This document shows, piece after piece, positions 1 through 5,720 of a stretch of 5,720 bases of DNA (positions are counted from its first letter, which is position 1; each line of letters starts with the position of its first letter). This DNA is from CAZKTS01 sp964555735 (GTDB lineage: Bacteria > Actinomycetota > Acidimicrobiia > IMCC26256 > PALSA-555). The stretch is taken from the NCBI GenBank assembly GCA_964555735.1, contig CAZKTS010000341.1, positions 1-5,720 on the forward strand. The letters run 5' to 3'. The position numbers and the translations under genes were made by a program. The notes under the pieces are model-generated. The model was not told where the DNA came from and ran no database searches. It saw only the letters and a program-made list of their open reading frames with translations.

Positions 1-384
1 GATCTCGACCGCGTCGCCGCGCAGCAGGCCGCGCACCTGCTCGGCGAACGACGAGACCTCGCGCCAGGTGGCGGGACGCTGGCCGAGCATGCAGCGCGCG
101 GTGAAGCCGGTCCCGACCGCGAGCGCGACCCGGCCCGGCGCGAGCGCTTCGAGCGTGGCCGTCGCGGACGCGGTCACGAGCGGGTGCCGGAGCCCGGGCA
201 CGGTGACGCCGACGCCGACGTCGATCTCGTCGCAGTGCTCCACGACGAGCGCGAGCGTCATCCAGACGTCGCGGTAGAGCGCGGGCGAGTCGTGGAGCCA
301 GATCCGGCGGTACCCGAGCGACTCGGCGAGCCGGGCCATCTCGACGGAGTCCGGCCCGGGCGTGACGCTGCACGAGATGTCCAT
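1..384 (-). CDS. LLM class (luciferase-like) F420-type oxidoreductase, 5'-end fragment
   Basis: The first 128 residues of a luciferase-like TIM-barrel oxidoreductase are present. The reading frame is open to the left edge, so the C-terminal part lies outside the window. Visible family marks are an early beta-alpha unit (AESLGYRRIWLHDS, about 20-33), the RHPLVTASATATLEAL segment (66-81), PGRVALAVGTGF (83-94), and the WREVSSFAEQVRGLLRG helix (107-123) that normally follows. This pattern is closest to F420-dependent reductases of the methylene-tetrahydromethanopterin reductase type. Cofactor F420 rather than FMN is inferred from family resemblance only. The ATG at 384-382 overlaps the TGA of the upstream ligase as TGATG and has a GAGGTG Shine-Dalgarno eight or so bases ahead, so the start is well fixed and the two genes are co-transcribed. 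The substrate is unknown; its partner ligase suggests a redox step on an acyl-CoA or its precursor acid. Confidence 0.85.
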   Translation of the reverse strand, partial: MDISCSVTPGPDSVEMARLAESLGYRRIWLHDSPALYRDVWMTLALVVEHCDEIDVGVGVTVPGLRHPLVTASATATLEALAPGRVALAVGTGFTARCMLGQRPATWREVSSFAEQVRGLLRGDAVEI

Positions 385-1994
385 CAGTCGCACCTCACCA
401 AGTTCGAGCGCAGCTCGTGCTTCAACGGCTTGCCGCTCGCGTTCCGCGGGAAGTCGTCGACGACCTCGAGCTGCTCCGGCCACTTCTGCTTCGCGAGCCC
501 CGCAGCGTCGCACGCCGCGGTCAGCTCGGCGAGGGTGGGCAGATCGTCCGCCGAGCGCGGGATCACGACGGCGACGGCGCGCTCGCCGAGCAGCGGGTCC
601 GGGACGCCCACCACCACGACGTCGGCGACCTTCGGGTGGTCGTAGAGCACGCCCTCGACCTCGGTCGCAGAGATGTTCTCGCCGCGCCGGATGATCACGT
701 CCTTGAGTCGGCCCGACACGGTGACGTAGCCATCGTCGTCGAGGGATCCGAGATCGCCGGTGCGGAACCAGCCGTCGTCGTCGAAGGCGGCGGCGTCGCG
801 CTCGCCGTTCAGGTAGCCGCGGAACAGCACGACCCCACGCGCGCGGATCTCGCCGGTCTCGCCCGGTCCGCACACCCTCCCCTGCTCGTCGACGACGCGG
901 AGCTCGACGCCCGGCACCGGCCGACCCTCGGTCGTCGCGAGCTTCTCGTCGGGATCTCGCACCGACCCGCACACGAGGAACGGTGCTTCGGTGAGTCCGT
1001 ACACCGAGACCGCGCCGATGCCGCCGAGCTCGTTGCGCAGCTCGGCGTGCAGTCCCGGCGGCTTGGGTGCCGCGCCCGTCATCGCGGCCCGCACCTTCGG
1101 GAACACCCATCGCTCGGCGTGCGCGCGCTGGTACTGGAGGTACAGCAGCGCGAGGGGCGTGCCCCCCGCCGCGATCGTGAGGCCCCGCTCGCCGAGCAAC
1201 GGCGGGCTCACCTCGGGGTCGAAGCGCTCGACCGCGATGGCGCCCGCGCCGGTGAGGAGCTGCACGACGAGCATGCCGACCCCGCCGATGTGGGTGAACG
1301 GGAAGACCACGGGATAGCGGTCGGACTCGTCGAACGCGAACGCCCGGGCGATGCCCTCGGCGCCCGCGGCGATGGTGGCGTCCGAGTGCAGCGCACCCTT
1401 CGGGTCGGCGGTCGTGCCCGACGTGTAGAAGACCCACCGCACCGCGTGGGGATCCGTCGGCGGCGGCGGGAGGCTCGCGGGATCCCCGTCCGGGAGCGAC
1501 CGGTCGCACACGAGCGTCCGGCAGTCGAGCCCTTCCTCGGCCACGATCCGGCTCGCGAGCGCGGCGTAGTCGAAGTCGCGCCAGGTGCTCGGCGTCACCA
1601 AGAGGTCCGGTGCGACCTCGCGCGTGATGAAGCGAACCTCGCGCTCGCGGTAGATCGGCAACAGCGGGTTCTGGAGCGCGCCCAGGCGGCTGAGCGCGGC
1701 GACCAGCACGAACGACTCGATCCACGTCGGCAGCTGCCAGGACACGCGCGAGGTCGCGTCGATGCCCATCGCCGCGAGCCCTGCGGCAACGCGCTCAGCC
1801 CGGTCGTGCAGCTCCGCGAACGTCATGGCACCATCACCGTCGTCGAGCACCGCGTAGAGATCGGGCGTGAGGCGCGCGCGCTGCGCGATGAGGTCCCACA
1901 GAGTTGCGTCGTTCGCCGTCGGCTGCTCTGCTCTGACGCGTGGCGATGCACCTCGAGCGGGTGGGCGCGGAGTCGGAACCGATTCGGTTCTCAT
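384..1994 (-). CDS. AMP-forming acyl-CoA ligase, cyclohexanecarboxylate-CoA ligase-like
   Basis: This is an ANL-superfamily adenylating enzyme that converts a carboxylic acid, ATP and CoA to acyl-CoA, AMP and PPi; it should be cytosolic. Numbered from the ATG at 1994 (536 aa), the motifs are: ATP-binding loop YTSGTTADPKG (190-200), aromatic motif VYGLTEAP (331-338), the ribose-binding aspartate in RTGDLG (411-416), the hinge region GRLKD (428-432), RGENISATEVE (437-447), and the C-terminal catalytic lysine in NASGKPLK (K522). All key residues are intact and the length is normal. The N-terminal stretch VSWQLPTWIES and the NPLLPIYREREV segment resemble cyclohexanecarboxylate-CoA ligases (AliA type) more than long-chain FadD proteins; this is recalled resemblance, not a search. 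An in-frame ATG at 2024 would add ten arginine/glycine-rich residues, but the 1994 start is preferred because it overlaps the divergent hydratase less and a G-rich run precedes it. It heads an operon with the LLM gene at the left edge. The acid substrate is not known. Confidence 0.9.
   Translation of the reverse strand: MRTESVPTPRPPARGASPRVRAEQPTANDATLWDLIAQRARLTPDLYAVLDDGDGAMTFAELHDRAERVAAGLAAMGIDATSRVSWQLPTWIESFVLVAALSRLGALQNPLLPIYREREVRFITREVAPDLLVTPSTWRDFDYAALASRIVAEEGLDCRTLVCDRSLPDGDPASLPPPPTDPHAVRWVFYTSGTTADPKGALHSDATIAAGAEGIARAFAFDESDRYPVVFPFTHIGGVGMLVVQLLTGAGAIAVERFDPEVSPPLLGERGLTIAAGGTPLALLYLQYQRAHAERWVFPKVRAAMTGAAPKPPGLHAELRNELGGIGAVSVYGLTEAPFLVCGSVRDPDEKLATTEGRPVPGVELRVVDEQGRVCGPGETGEIRARGVVLFRGYLNGERDAAAFDDDGWFRTGDLGSLDDDGYVTVSGRLKDVIIRRGENISATEVEGVLYDHPKVADVVVVGVPDPLLGERAVAVVIPRSADDLPTLAELTAACDAAGLAKQKWPEQLEVVDDFPRNASGKPLKHELRSNLVRCD
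391..396 (-). promoter_or_regulatory. Ribosome binding site for the left-edge LLM gene, inside the ligase 3' end
   Basis: Read on the minus strand this is GAGGTG, a good match to the anti-Shine-Dalgarno sequence, followed after a short spacer by the ATG at 384-382. It lies within the last codons of the upstream ligase, whose TGA shares one base with that ATG. This arrangement suggests translational coupling between the two proteins. Confidence 0.6.
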
Positions 1995-2800
1995 GGCGCC
2001 CCCGCGACTGCAGCCTCTACGCACTGGCCGTCGGTGCCCGCGTCGACGACGTGGCGTACACGACCGAAGGCAACACCGGCGTGCCCCAGCAGGTGCTCCC
2101 GACCTTCGCGTTCGCGGCGGTCGCCGCCGCGGCGGCCGACTGGCCCGACCCGTGCTTCGGGACGGGCGACTTCCCGCTCGAACGCGCGCTGCTCGGCGAG
2201 CAGCTGCTCGCCGTGCACGAGCCGTTCGAGCCGGCGGGCGAGGTCGACATCCGCGTGCGCGTGGCGGGGATCCACGACAAGGGCTCGGGCGCGCTCGTGG
2301 TGCTCGAGCAGGTCGCCACGGCGGTCGGCGCGCGCGACGCGATGTTCACGTCGAACGTCGGGCTGTTCGTCCGCGGCGAGGGCGGCTTCGGGGGCCCACC
2401 ATCCCCGCCGAGTGCCTTCGTGCCGTTGCCCGAGCGCGAGCCGGACCAGCGGGTCGAGACCGTGCTGCCGACGATGCAGACCGCGCTCTACCGGCACGCG
2501 GGGAACGACACCAACCCGGTACACGTCGATCCCGACTTCGCGCGTCGAGCGGGGTTCGACGGCCCGATCCTCACCGGCCAGAACTCGCTCGGCATCGCGT
2601 GCCGCGCCGTGGTCGACGCCATCTGCGCCGGCGACCCCGCGCGGGTGGAGCGCATCGGCGGGCGCTTCGCCGCGCCGGCCTACCACGGCGACCGGCTGAC
2701 CACGGAGCTCTGGCGCGAGGACGACGCCGGCGTGCGATTCCGGGTCGTCGGTCGCGACGGCGCGGCGGTCGTCGACCGCGGGGTGGCGCAGCTCCGCTGA
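1940..2800 (+). CDS. MaoC-family two-hot-dog enoyl-CoA hydratase
   Basis: This 286-aa protein has the layout of hydratase-2 type MaoC proteins (like the hydratase part of peroxisomal multifunctional enzyme type 2), which add water to trans-2-enoyl-CoA to give (R)-3-hydroxyacyl-CoA. The N-terminal hot-dog runs about 17-148, beginning FSWRPRDCSLYALAVGA and including LLGEQLLAVHEPF. The C-terminal hot-dog (about 170-286) carries the signature NDTNPVHVDPDFARRAGFDGPI (split across 189-210), with D190 and H195 as the expected catalytic pair, then LTGQNSLGIACRAVV. The loop before the Asp reads AGND rather than the usual SGD. Length is typical. The start is uncertain: GTG 1940, ATG 1946 and GTG 1961 are all in frame, none with a clear Shine-Dalgarno, and conserved sequence begins by about 1988, so overlap with the divergent ligase start is hard to avoid. 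It probably acts on a CoA ester made by a neighbouring ligase. No terminator is clear after it. Confidence 0.88.
   Translation: MAMHLERVGAESEPIRFSWRPRDCSLYALAVGARVDDVAYTTEGNTGVPQQVLPTFAFAAVAAAAADWPDPCFGTGDFPLERALLGEQLLAVHEPFEPAGEVDIRVRVAGIHDKGSGALVVLEQVATAVGARDAMFTSNVGLFVRGEGGFGGPPSPPSAFVPLPEREPDQRVETVLPTMQTALYRHAGNDTNPVHVDPDFARRAGFDGPILTGQNSLGIACRAVVDAICAGDPARVERIGGRFAAPAYHGDRLTTELWREDDAGVRFRVVGRDGAAVVDRGVAQLR
1976..1990. promoter_or_regulatory. Perfect 7-1-7 inverted repeat in the divergent start overlap; candidate operator
   Basis: GAACCGA, one central T, then TCGGTTC form a perfect palindrome with seven-base arms. It lies within codons 13-17 of the plus-strand hydratase (from the GTG at 1940) and within codons 2-7 of the minus-strand ligase (from the ATG at 1994). 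It therefore sits exactly where the two divergent 5' ends overlap. The size and symmetry suit a dimeric regulator such as a TetR-family protein, but it matches no operator I recognise. A chance palindrome in GC-rich coding DNA cannot be excluded. Confidence 0.35.
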
Positions 2801-2871
2801 CGTCGCGCGGGCCCGAAGGCGCCCGGCTCCCCTCCGTCGCATCGTTCGTCGTGCTCCCCCCTCGGAAGGCC

Positions 2872-2900
2872 TTGACGGCCGCCCGGCTCGGTGCGACTGT
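2872..2900 (+). promoter_or_regulatory. Sigma-70-type promoter for the LLM-ligase operon
   Basis: A TTGACG -35 element (2872-2877) is followed after 17 bp by GACTGT (2895-2900), which keeps the important A and T of an actinobacterial TAnnnT -10 box. Transcription would begin near 2907, about 40 bp ahead of the GTG at 2948. The rest of the gap between the hydratase stop and this promoter (2801-2871) is GC-rich and shows only weak, short inverted repeats, none a convincing terminator. Confidence 0.5.
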
Positions 2901-2909
2901 ATCGCCTCA

Positions 2910-2923
2910 ACCAAGCGCTTGCT
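2910..2923. promoter_or_regulatory. KstR2-like TetR-family operator
   Basis: The 14-mer ACCAAGCGCTTGCT fits the published mycobacterial KstR2 consensus AnCAAGnnCTTGnT at all ten fixed positions. Its core CAAGCGCTTG is a perfect ten-base palindrome. It sits at or just past the predicted transcription start of the LLM-ligase operon, where a bound repressor would block initiation. KstR2 is a TetR-family repressor of genes for late steroid breakdown (rings C/D and the propionate side chain), whose effector is HIP-CoA. No regulator gene is present in the window, so the binding protein may be KstR2 itself or a relative with a similar site. Confidence 0.6.
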
Positions 2924-2936
2924 AGAGCGCCTGATC

Positions 2937-2942
2937 GGGGGG
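2937..2942 (+). promoter_or_regulatory. G-rich ribosome binding site selecting the GTG at 2948
   Basis: A GGGGGG run lies five bases before the GTG at 2948. It is an imperfect Shine-Dalgarno, but it is the only purine-rich one nearby. The alternative ATG at 2960 has nothing comparable, so this run decides the start. Confidence 0.4.
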
Positions 2943-2947
2943 TCAGC

Positions 2948-4042
2948 GTGGCTGAGTCGATGAAGTTCGGTCTGTTCTCGGAGATCACGGTGCCGAGGCC
3001 CTGGACGCCGTCCAGCGACCTCCAGGCCTACCGGGACACCGTGGACCAGGCCCTGCTCGCCGAGGAGCTCGGGTACGACTCCTTCTGGACGGTCGAGCAC
3101 CACTTCACCGAGGAGTTCTCGCACTGCTCGGCACCCGAGGTGCTCTACGCGTACCTCGCCGGCCGCACCACGAAGCTCCGCTTCGGCCACGCGGTGAAGC
3201 TCCTGCCGTTCCCGTACAACCACCCGGTGCGAGTGGCGGAGCAGGCGGCGGTGCTCGACCTCCTCTGCGAAGGACGGTTCGAGTTCGGCACCGGGCGCTC
3301 GGCGACCCGCACCGAGATCGAGGGCTTCGGCATCGACCCGCACCAGACCCGCGAGCTCTACGACGAGGCGCTCCAGGTGGTCGTGCACGCGTGGACCGAC
3401 GACGAGCTCGAGTGGCACGGCAAGCACTTCGACATCCCGAAGCGGCGCGTGGTGCCGAAGCCGTTCCAGCAGCCGCACCCGCCGGTGTGGATGGCGACGA
3501 CCAGCACCGAAGGCCACAAGACCGTCGGTGAGCACGGGCTCGGCCTGCTCTCGTTCACGGTCGCGCACTCGATCGACAGCCTGGCCGAGCGGATCCAGCT
3601 CTACAAGGACGGGCTGAAGGTCGCGCAGCCGATCACCGCCGCGCTGAACGACCGCGTTGCGGCGTACACGATGGTCTACTGCGCGGAGTCCACCGAGCGC
3701 GCGTACGAGGAAGCCGAGGCGGCGTTCCTCTGGTACGTCGAGAACAGCTTCAAGCAGTTCGCGACCCTCGCGTCATGGATGGAGGGCAAGGACTTCGGCA
3801 CGTACGAGCACCTGAAGGCGCTCCTCGACGTCGACTTCAACGACCTCACCCTCGAGCTCCTCGTGGACATCGGCGCGGTGGTCATCGGCGACCCGGAGCA
3901 GTGCATCAAGCTCGCCACCGGGTACCGCGAGGCCGGCTGCGACATCCTGCTGTGCCACGTGAACCCGAAGGACCTGCCCCAGGACCGGGTGCTCGAGTCG
4001 ATCCGCCTGCTCGGCGAACACGTGCTGCCCGAGCTCGCGTAG
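2948..4042 (+). CDS. LuxA-like LLM flavin-dependent monooxygenase/oxidoreductase
   Basis: This 364-aa protein is a complete bacterial-luciferase-family TIM barrel. The N-terminus MKFGLFSEITVPRPW (from residue 5) is the usual first strand. VEHHFTEEF (49-57) matches the LuxA segment EHHFTEF, including the histidine equivalent to LuxA His44 (H51 here). HPVRVAEQAAVLDLL (92-106) and GRFEFGTGRS (109-118) follow; the reactive Cys106 of LuxA is replaced by Thr in the GTGRS motif. PHPPVWMATTS (176-186) is the next typical strand. This profile fits FMN-using monooxygenases, including type II Baeyer-Villiger enzymes, better than F420 reductases, but the reaction is not determined. Such enzymes usually need a separate flavin reductase, and none is seen here. 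The GTG at 2948 is chosen for its G-rich upstream run; ATG 2960 would remove four residues, and a GTG at 2891 is unlikely because it would place the promoter and operator inside the gene. It is the first gene of the operon, with the FadD3-type ligase 11 bp downstream. Confidence 0.88.
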   Translation: MAESMKFGLFSEITVPRPWTPSSDLQAYRDTVDQALLAEELGYDSFWTVEHHFTEEFSHCSAPEVLYAYLAGRTTKLRFGHAVKLLPFPYNHPVRVAEQAAVLDLLCEGRFEFGTGRSATRTEIEGFGIDPHQTRELYDEALQVVVHAWTDDELEWHGKHFDIPKRRVVPKPFQQPHPPVWMATTSTEGHKTVGEHGLGLLSFTVAHSIDSLAERIQLYKDGLKVAQPITAALNDRVAAYTMVYCAESTERAYEEAEAAFLWYVENSFKQFATLASWMEGKDFGTYEHLKALLDVDFNDLTLELLVDIGAVVIGDPEQCIKLATGYREAGCDILLCHVNPKDLPQDRVLESIRLLGEHVLPELA

Positions 4043-4053
4043 CGTCGGTAGGA

Positions 4054-5694
4054 GTGGACGACGCAGCACACTCGACGGGGCGCGGCGACCTCGACTGGTC
4101 GAGCATCCCGCGCCTCGTCGACGCGTCGGCGGTGTCCTTCGGTGATGCACCCGCGATCGTCGACGGGCCGACGCGACTCACCTTCGTCGACGTGGCCGCG
4201 GCGATGCGGCGCGCGGCGCGTGCATTCCTCGCGATCGGCATCGAGCCCGGTGATCGCGTCGGCATCTGGGCCCCGAACCGCGCCGATTGGATCGTCGCCG
4301 CGCTGGGCGTGCAGGCCGCGGGCGGGATCATCGTGCCGATCAGCACGCGCTTCAAGGGCGACGAGACCGCCTGGGTGCTCGGTCGCAGCGGCGCCAGAGC
4401 GCTCGTCACCGTCGGCGACTTCCTCGGCGCCGACTACCCCGCCATGCTCCGACGCGCCGAACAGGTGCTGCCCGCGCTGGAGCACGTGGTGGTGCTCGAC
4501 GACGTTGCGTCCGACGGCGCGACGCCGTGGTCGGAGCATCTGGCTCGGGCCGAGGAGGTCGCGGCGGAGACGGCGAAAGCTCGTCTCGCGGCCGTCGGGC
4601 CCGACGACGTCGCCGACATCCTCTTCACCTCGGGCACCACCGGCCGACCGAAGGGCGCGATGACCACCCACGGGCAGAACCTGCGGGTGTTCGACGTCTA
4701 CACGCGCGCGCTCGGCTTGCGGGCGGGTGACCGCTACCTCGTGGTCAACCCGTTCTTCCACAGCTTCGGGTACAAGGCCGGCTGGCTGTCCGCGATCATG
4801 CGCGGCGCGACCGTGTACCCGCTCGCGGTCTTCGACCTCGACACGGTGCTCGACACCGTGGAACGCGAGCGGATCACCGTGCTCCCGGGTCCGCCGACGC
4901 TGCTCCAGGACGTGCTCGACGCGCCCGACCGCGACGCGCGGGACCTCTCGTCACTCCGGCTCACGATCACCGGCTCGGCGTCGGTCCCGGCGAGCCTGAT
5001 CCGTCGGCTGCGCGACGAGATGAGCTTCGACACCGTGCTCACCGGCTACGGGCTCACGGAGACGAGCGCAGTCGTCTCGGTCAGCCGTCACGACGACGAC
5101 CCCGAGACCGCCGCCGAGTGGGCGGGCCAGGCCGTGGCCGACACCGAGGTCCGCGCCGTCGACGACGACGGCCAGGCGGTGCCGGTGGGCGAGCCTGGCG
5201 AGATCCTCGTGCGGGGCTACAACGTCATGCGGGGCTATTGGGACGACCCGGACGCCACCGCGGCGACGATCGACGCCGACGGCTGGCTGCACACCGGCGA
5301 CATCGGCGTGATCGACGAGCGCGGCTACGTGAAGGTCACCGACCGCAAGAAGGACATGTTCATCGTCGGCGGCTTCAACGCCTACCCCGCCGAGATCGAG
5401 TCGCGGCTCCTCGGGCACCCCGGCATCGGACCGGTCGCGGTCGTGGCCACGACCGACGACCGCCTCGGTGAGGTGGGCGTGGCGTTCGTGGTGCCCGCGC
5501 GCGGCGCGAGCGTCGACCCCGCCGAGGTCGTCGCGTGGTCACGCGAGCACATGGCCAACTTCAAGGTGCCGCGCCGCGTCGAGGTCGTCGACGAGCTCCC
5601 GCTCAACGCGAGCGGGAAGGTGCTGAAGTACGAGCTCCGGGCGCGGGTCGCCGCTCAGCCGGCGCCGTCAACGGGGGCTCAGCCGGCTCCGTAG
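4054..5694 (+). CDS. FadD3-type AMP-forming acyl-CoA ligase
   Basis: This 546-aa ANL-superfamily ligase makes acyl-CoA from an acid, ATP and CoA. Motifs in order are ILFTSGTTGRPKGAM (189-203), NPFFHSFGYKAGW (232-244), RITVLPGPPT (273-282), GYGLTETSA (331-339), WLHTGDIG (411-418), DRKKDMFIVGGFNAYPAE (430-447), REHMANFKVPRR (497-508), and the catalytic lysine in NASGKVLK (K522). The FLGADY, NPFFHSFGYKAG and FKVPR segments recall FadD3 of Mycobacterium tuberculosis, which activates the steroid-derived acid HIP. Close relatives with other substrates share them, so HIP specificity is inference, strengthened by the KstR2-like operator upstream. The start is the GTG at 4054, 11 bp after the stop of the LLM gene; a GGAG runs directly into it, unusually close, but no other start suits the family length. 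The C-terminus carries a short AQPAP-STG-AQPAP tail beyond the family core. The frame stays open upstream inside the LLM gene, which has no coding meaning. The last 26 bases of the window hold no recognisable gene. Confidence 0.9.
   Translation: MDDAAHSTGRGDLDWSSIPRLVDASAVSFGDAPAIVDGPTRLTFVDVAAAMRRAARAFLAIGIEPGDRVGIWAPNRADWIVAALGVQAAGGIIVPISTRFKGDETAWVLGRSGARALVTVGDFLGADYPAMLRRAEQVLPALEHVVVLDDVASDGATPWSEHLARAEEVAAETAKARLAAVGPDDVADILFTSGTTGRPKGAMTTHGQNLRVFDVYTRALGLRAGDRYLVVNPFFHSFGYKAGWLSAIMRGATVYPLAVFDLDTVLDTVERERITVLPGPPTLLQDVLDAPDRDARDLSSLRLTITGSASVPASLIRRLRDEMSFDTVLTGYGLTETSAVVSVSRHDDDPETAAEWAGQAVADTEVRAVDDDGQAVPVGEPGEILVRGYNVMRGYWDDPDATAATIDADGWLHTGDIGVIDERGYVKVTDRKKDMFIVGGFNAYPAEIESRLLGHPGIGPVAVVATTDDRLGEVGVAFVVPARGASVDPAEVVAWSREHMANFKVPRRVEVVDELPLNASGKVLKYELRARVAAQPAPSTGAQPAP
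5653..5691 (+). repeat. Short direct repeat encoding the AQPAP tail
   Basis: Two 15-base copies, GCTCAGCCGGCGCCG (5653-5667) and GCTCAGCCGGCTCCG (5677-5691), differ at one base and lie nine bases apart. They encode two AQPAP units at the extreme C-terminus of the FadD3-type ligase, after the last conserved helix. It looks like a recent small duplication in a dispensable, disordered tail. Confidence 0.6.
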
Positions 5695-5720
5695 ACCGGA
5701 GCAGGCGCTGGAGCCTTGGC

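Noticed and set aside
417..2699. A 760-codon open plus-strand frame antisense to the AliA-like ligase and running into the hydratase gene.
   Set aside because: It is rich in Arg, Ala, His and Gly, shows no domain, and mirrors two genes with strong motifs. Long stop-free antisense frames are expected at this GC content.
2809..2826. Possible hairpin after the hydratase stop (GGGC and GCCC arms).
   Set aside because: Only four base pairs, no following T run, and such short GC matches are common here; not enough to call a terminator.
3420..3430. CAAGCACTTC, a near match to the KstR2-like core.
   Set aside because: One arm is mismatched, the flanking fixed bases are lacking, and it lies in the middle of the LuxA-like coding sequence.
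1991..3568. A 525-codon open minus-strand frame opposite the hydratase and LuxA-like genes.
   Set aside because: Low-complexity composition, no recognisable motif, and it covers the promoter and operator region; best explained as a GC-driven shadow.
5685..5715. GGCTCC and GGAGCC arms spanning the stop of the FadD3-type ligase, a possible terminator hairpin.
   Set aside because: Six-base arms with a 19-base loop starting inside the coding region, no T tract, and the window ends five bases later.

Overview
The window is about 70% G+C with almost every third codon position G or C. It holds five protein-coding genes, all from flavin-dependent oxidoreductase and acyl-CoA metabolism families. This mix (F420/FMN luciferase-like enzymes, AMP-forming acyl-CoA ligases, a two-hot-dog MaoC hydratase, GTG starts, a KstR2-like operator) points to a high-GC actinobacterium. 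A deep-branching lineage such as Acidimicrobiia would fit, but that is only a guess. There is no RNA gene, insertion sequence, CRISPR array or other sign of a mobile element.

Left part, minus strand (1-1994): a two-gene operon read right to left. The first gene is an acyl-CoA ligase resembling cyclohexanecarboxylate-CoA ligases. It is followed, through a TGATG stop/start overlap, by a luciferase-like (LLM) F420-type oxidoreductase cut off by the left edge.

Middle (1940-2947): a MaoC-type enoyl-CoA hydratase is transcribed divergently on the plus strand. Its 5' end overlaps the 5' end of the minus-strand ligase, so there is no conventional intergenic promoter. A perfect 7-1-7 inverted repeat sits in this overlap. 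After the hydratase comes a 147-bp gap with a recognisable promoter (TTGACG / GACTGT) and, just downstream, a 14-bp palindrome that matches the published KstR2 consensus AnCAAGnnCTTGnT at every fixed position.

Right part, plus strand (2948-5694): a second LLM gene, of the LuxA-like FMN type, and 11 bp later a second acyl-CoA ligase of the FadD3 (HIP-CoA ligase) type. They probably form one operon under the KstR2-like operator.

Together the genes look like part of a catabolic locus for cyclic carboxylic acids, such as steroid ring remnants or alicyclic acids. The ligases would activate the acid to a CoA thioester, the MaoC protein would hydrate an enoyl-CoA, and the LLM enzymes would carry out a flavin-dependent redox or oxygenation step. 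The family assignments are well supported; the substrate and pathway are inference. The most interesting points are the KstR2-like operator in front of a FadD3-type operon that includes a luciferase-like enzyme, the repeated LLM plus ligase pairing, and the overlapping divergent starts with an embedded palindrome.
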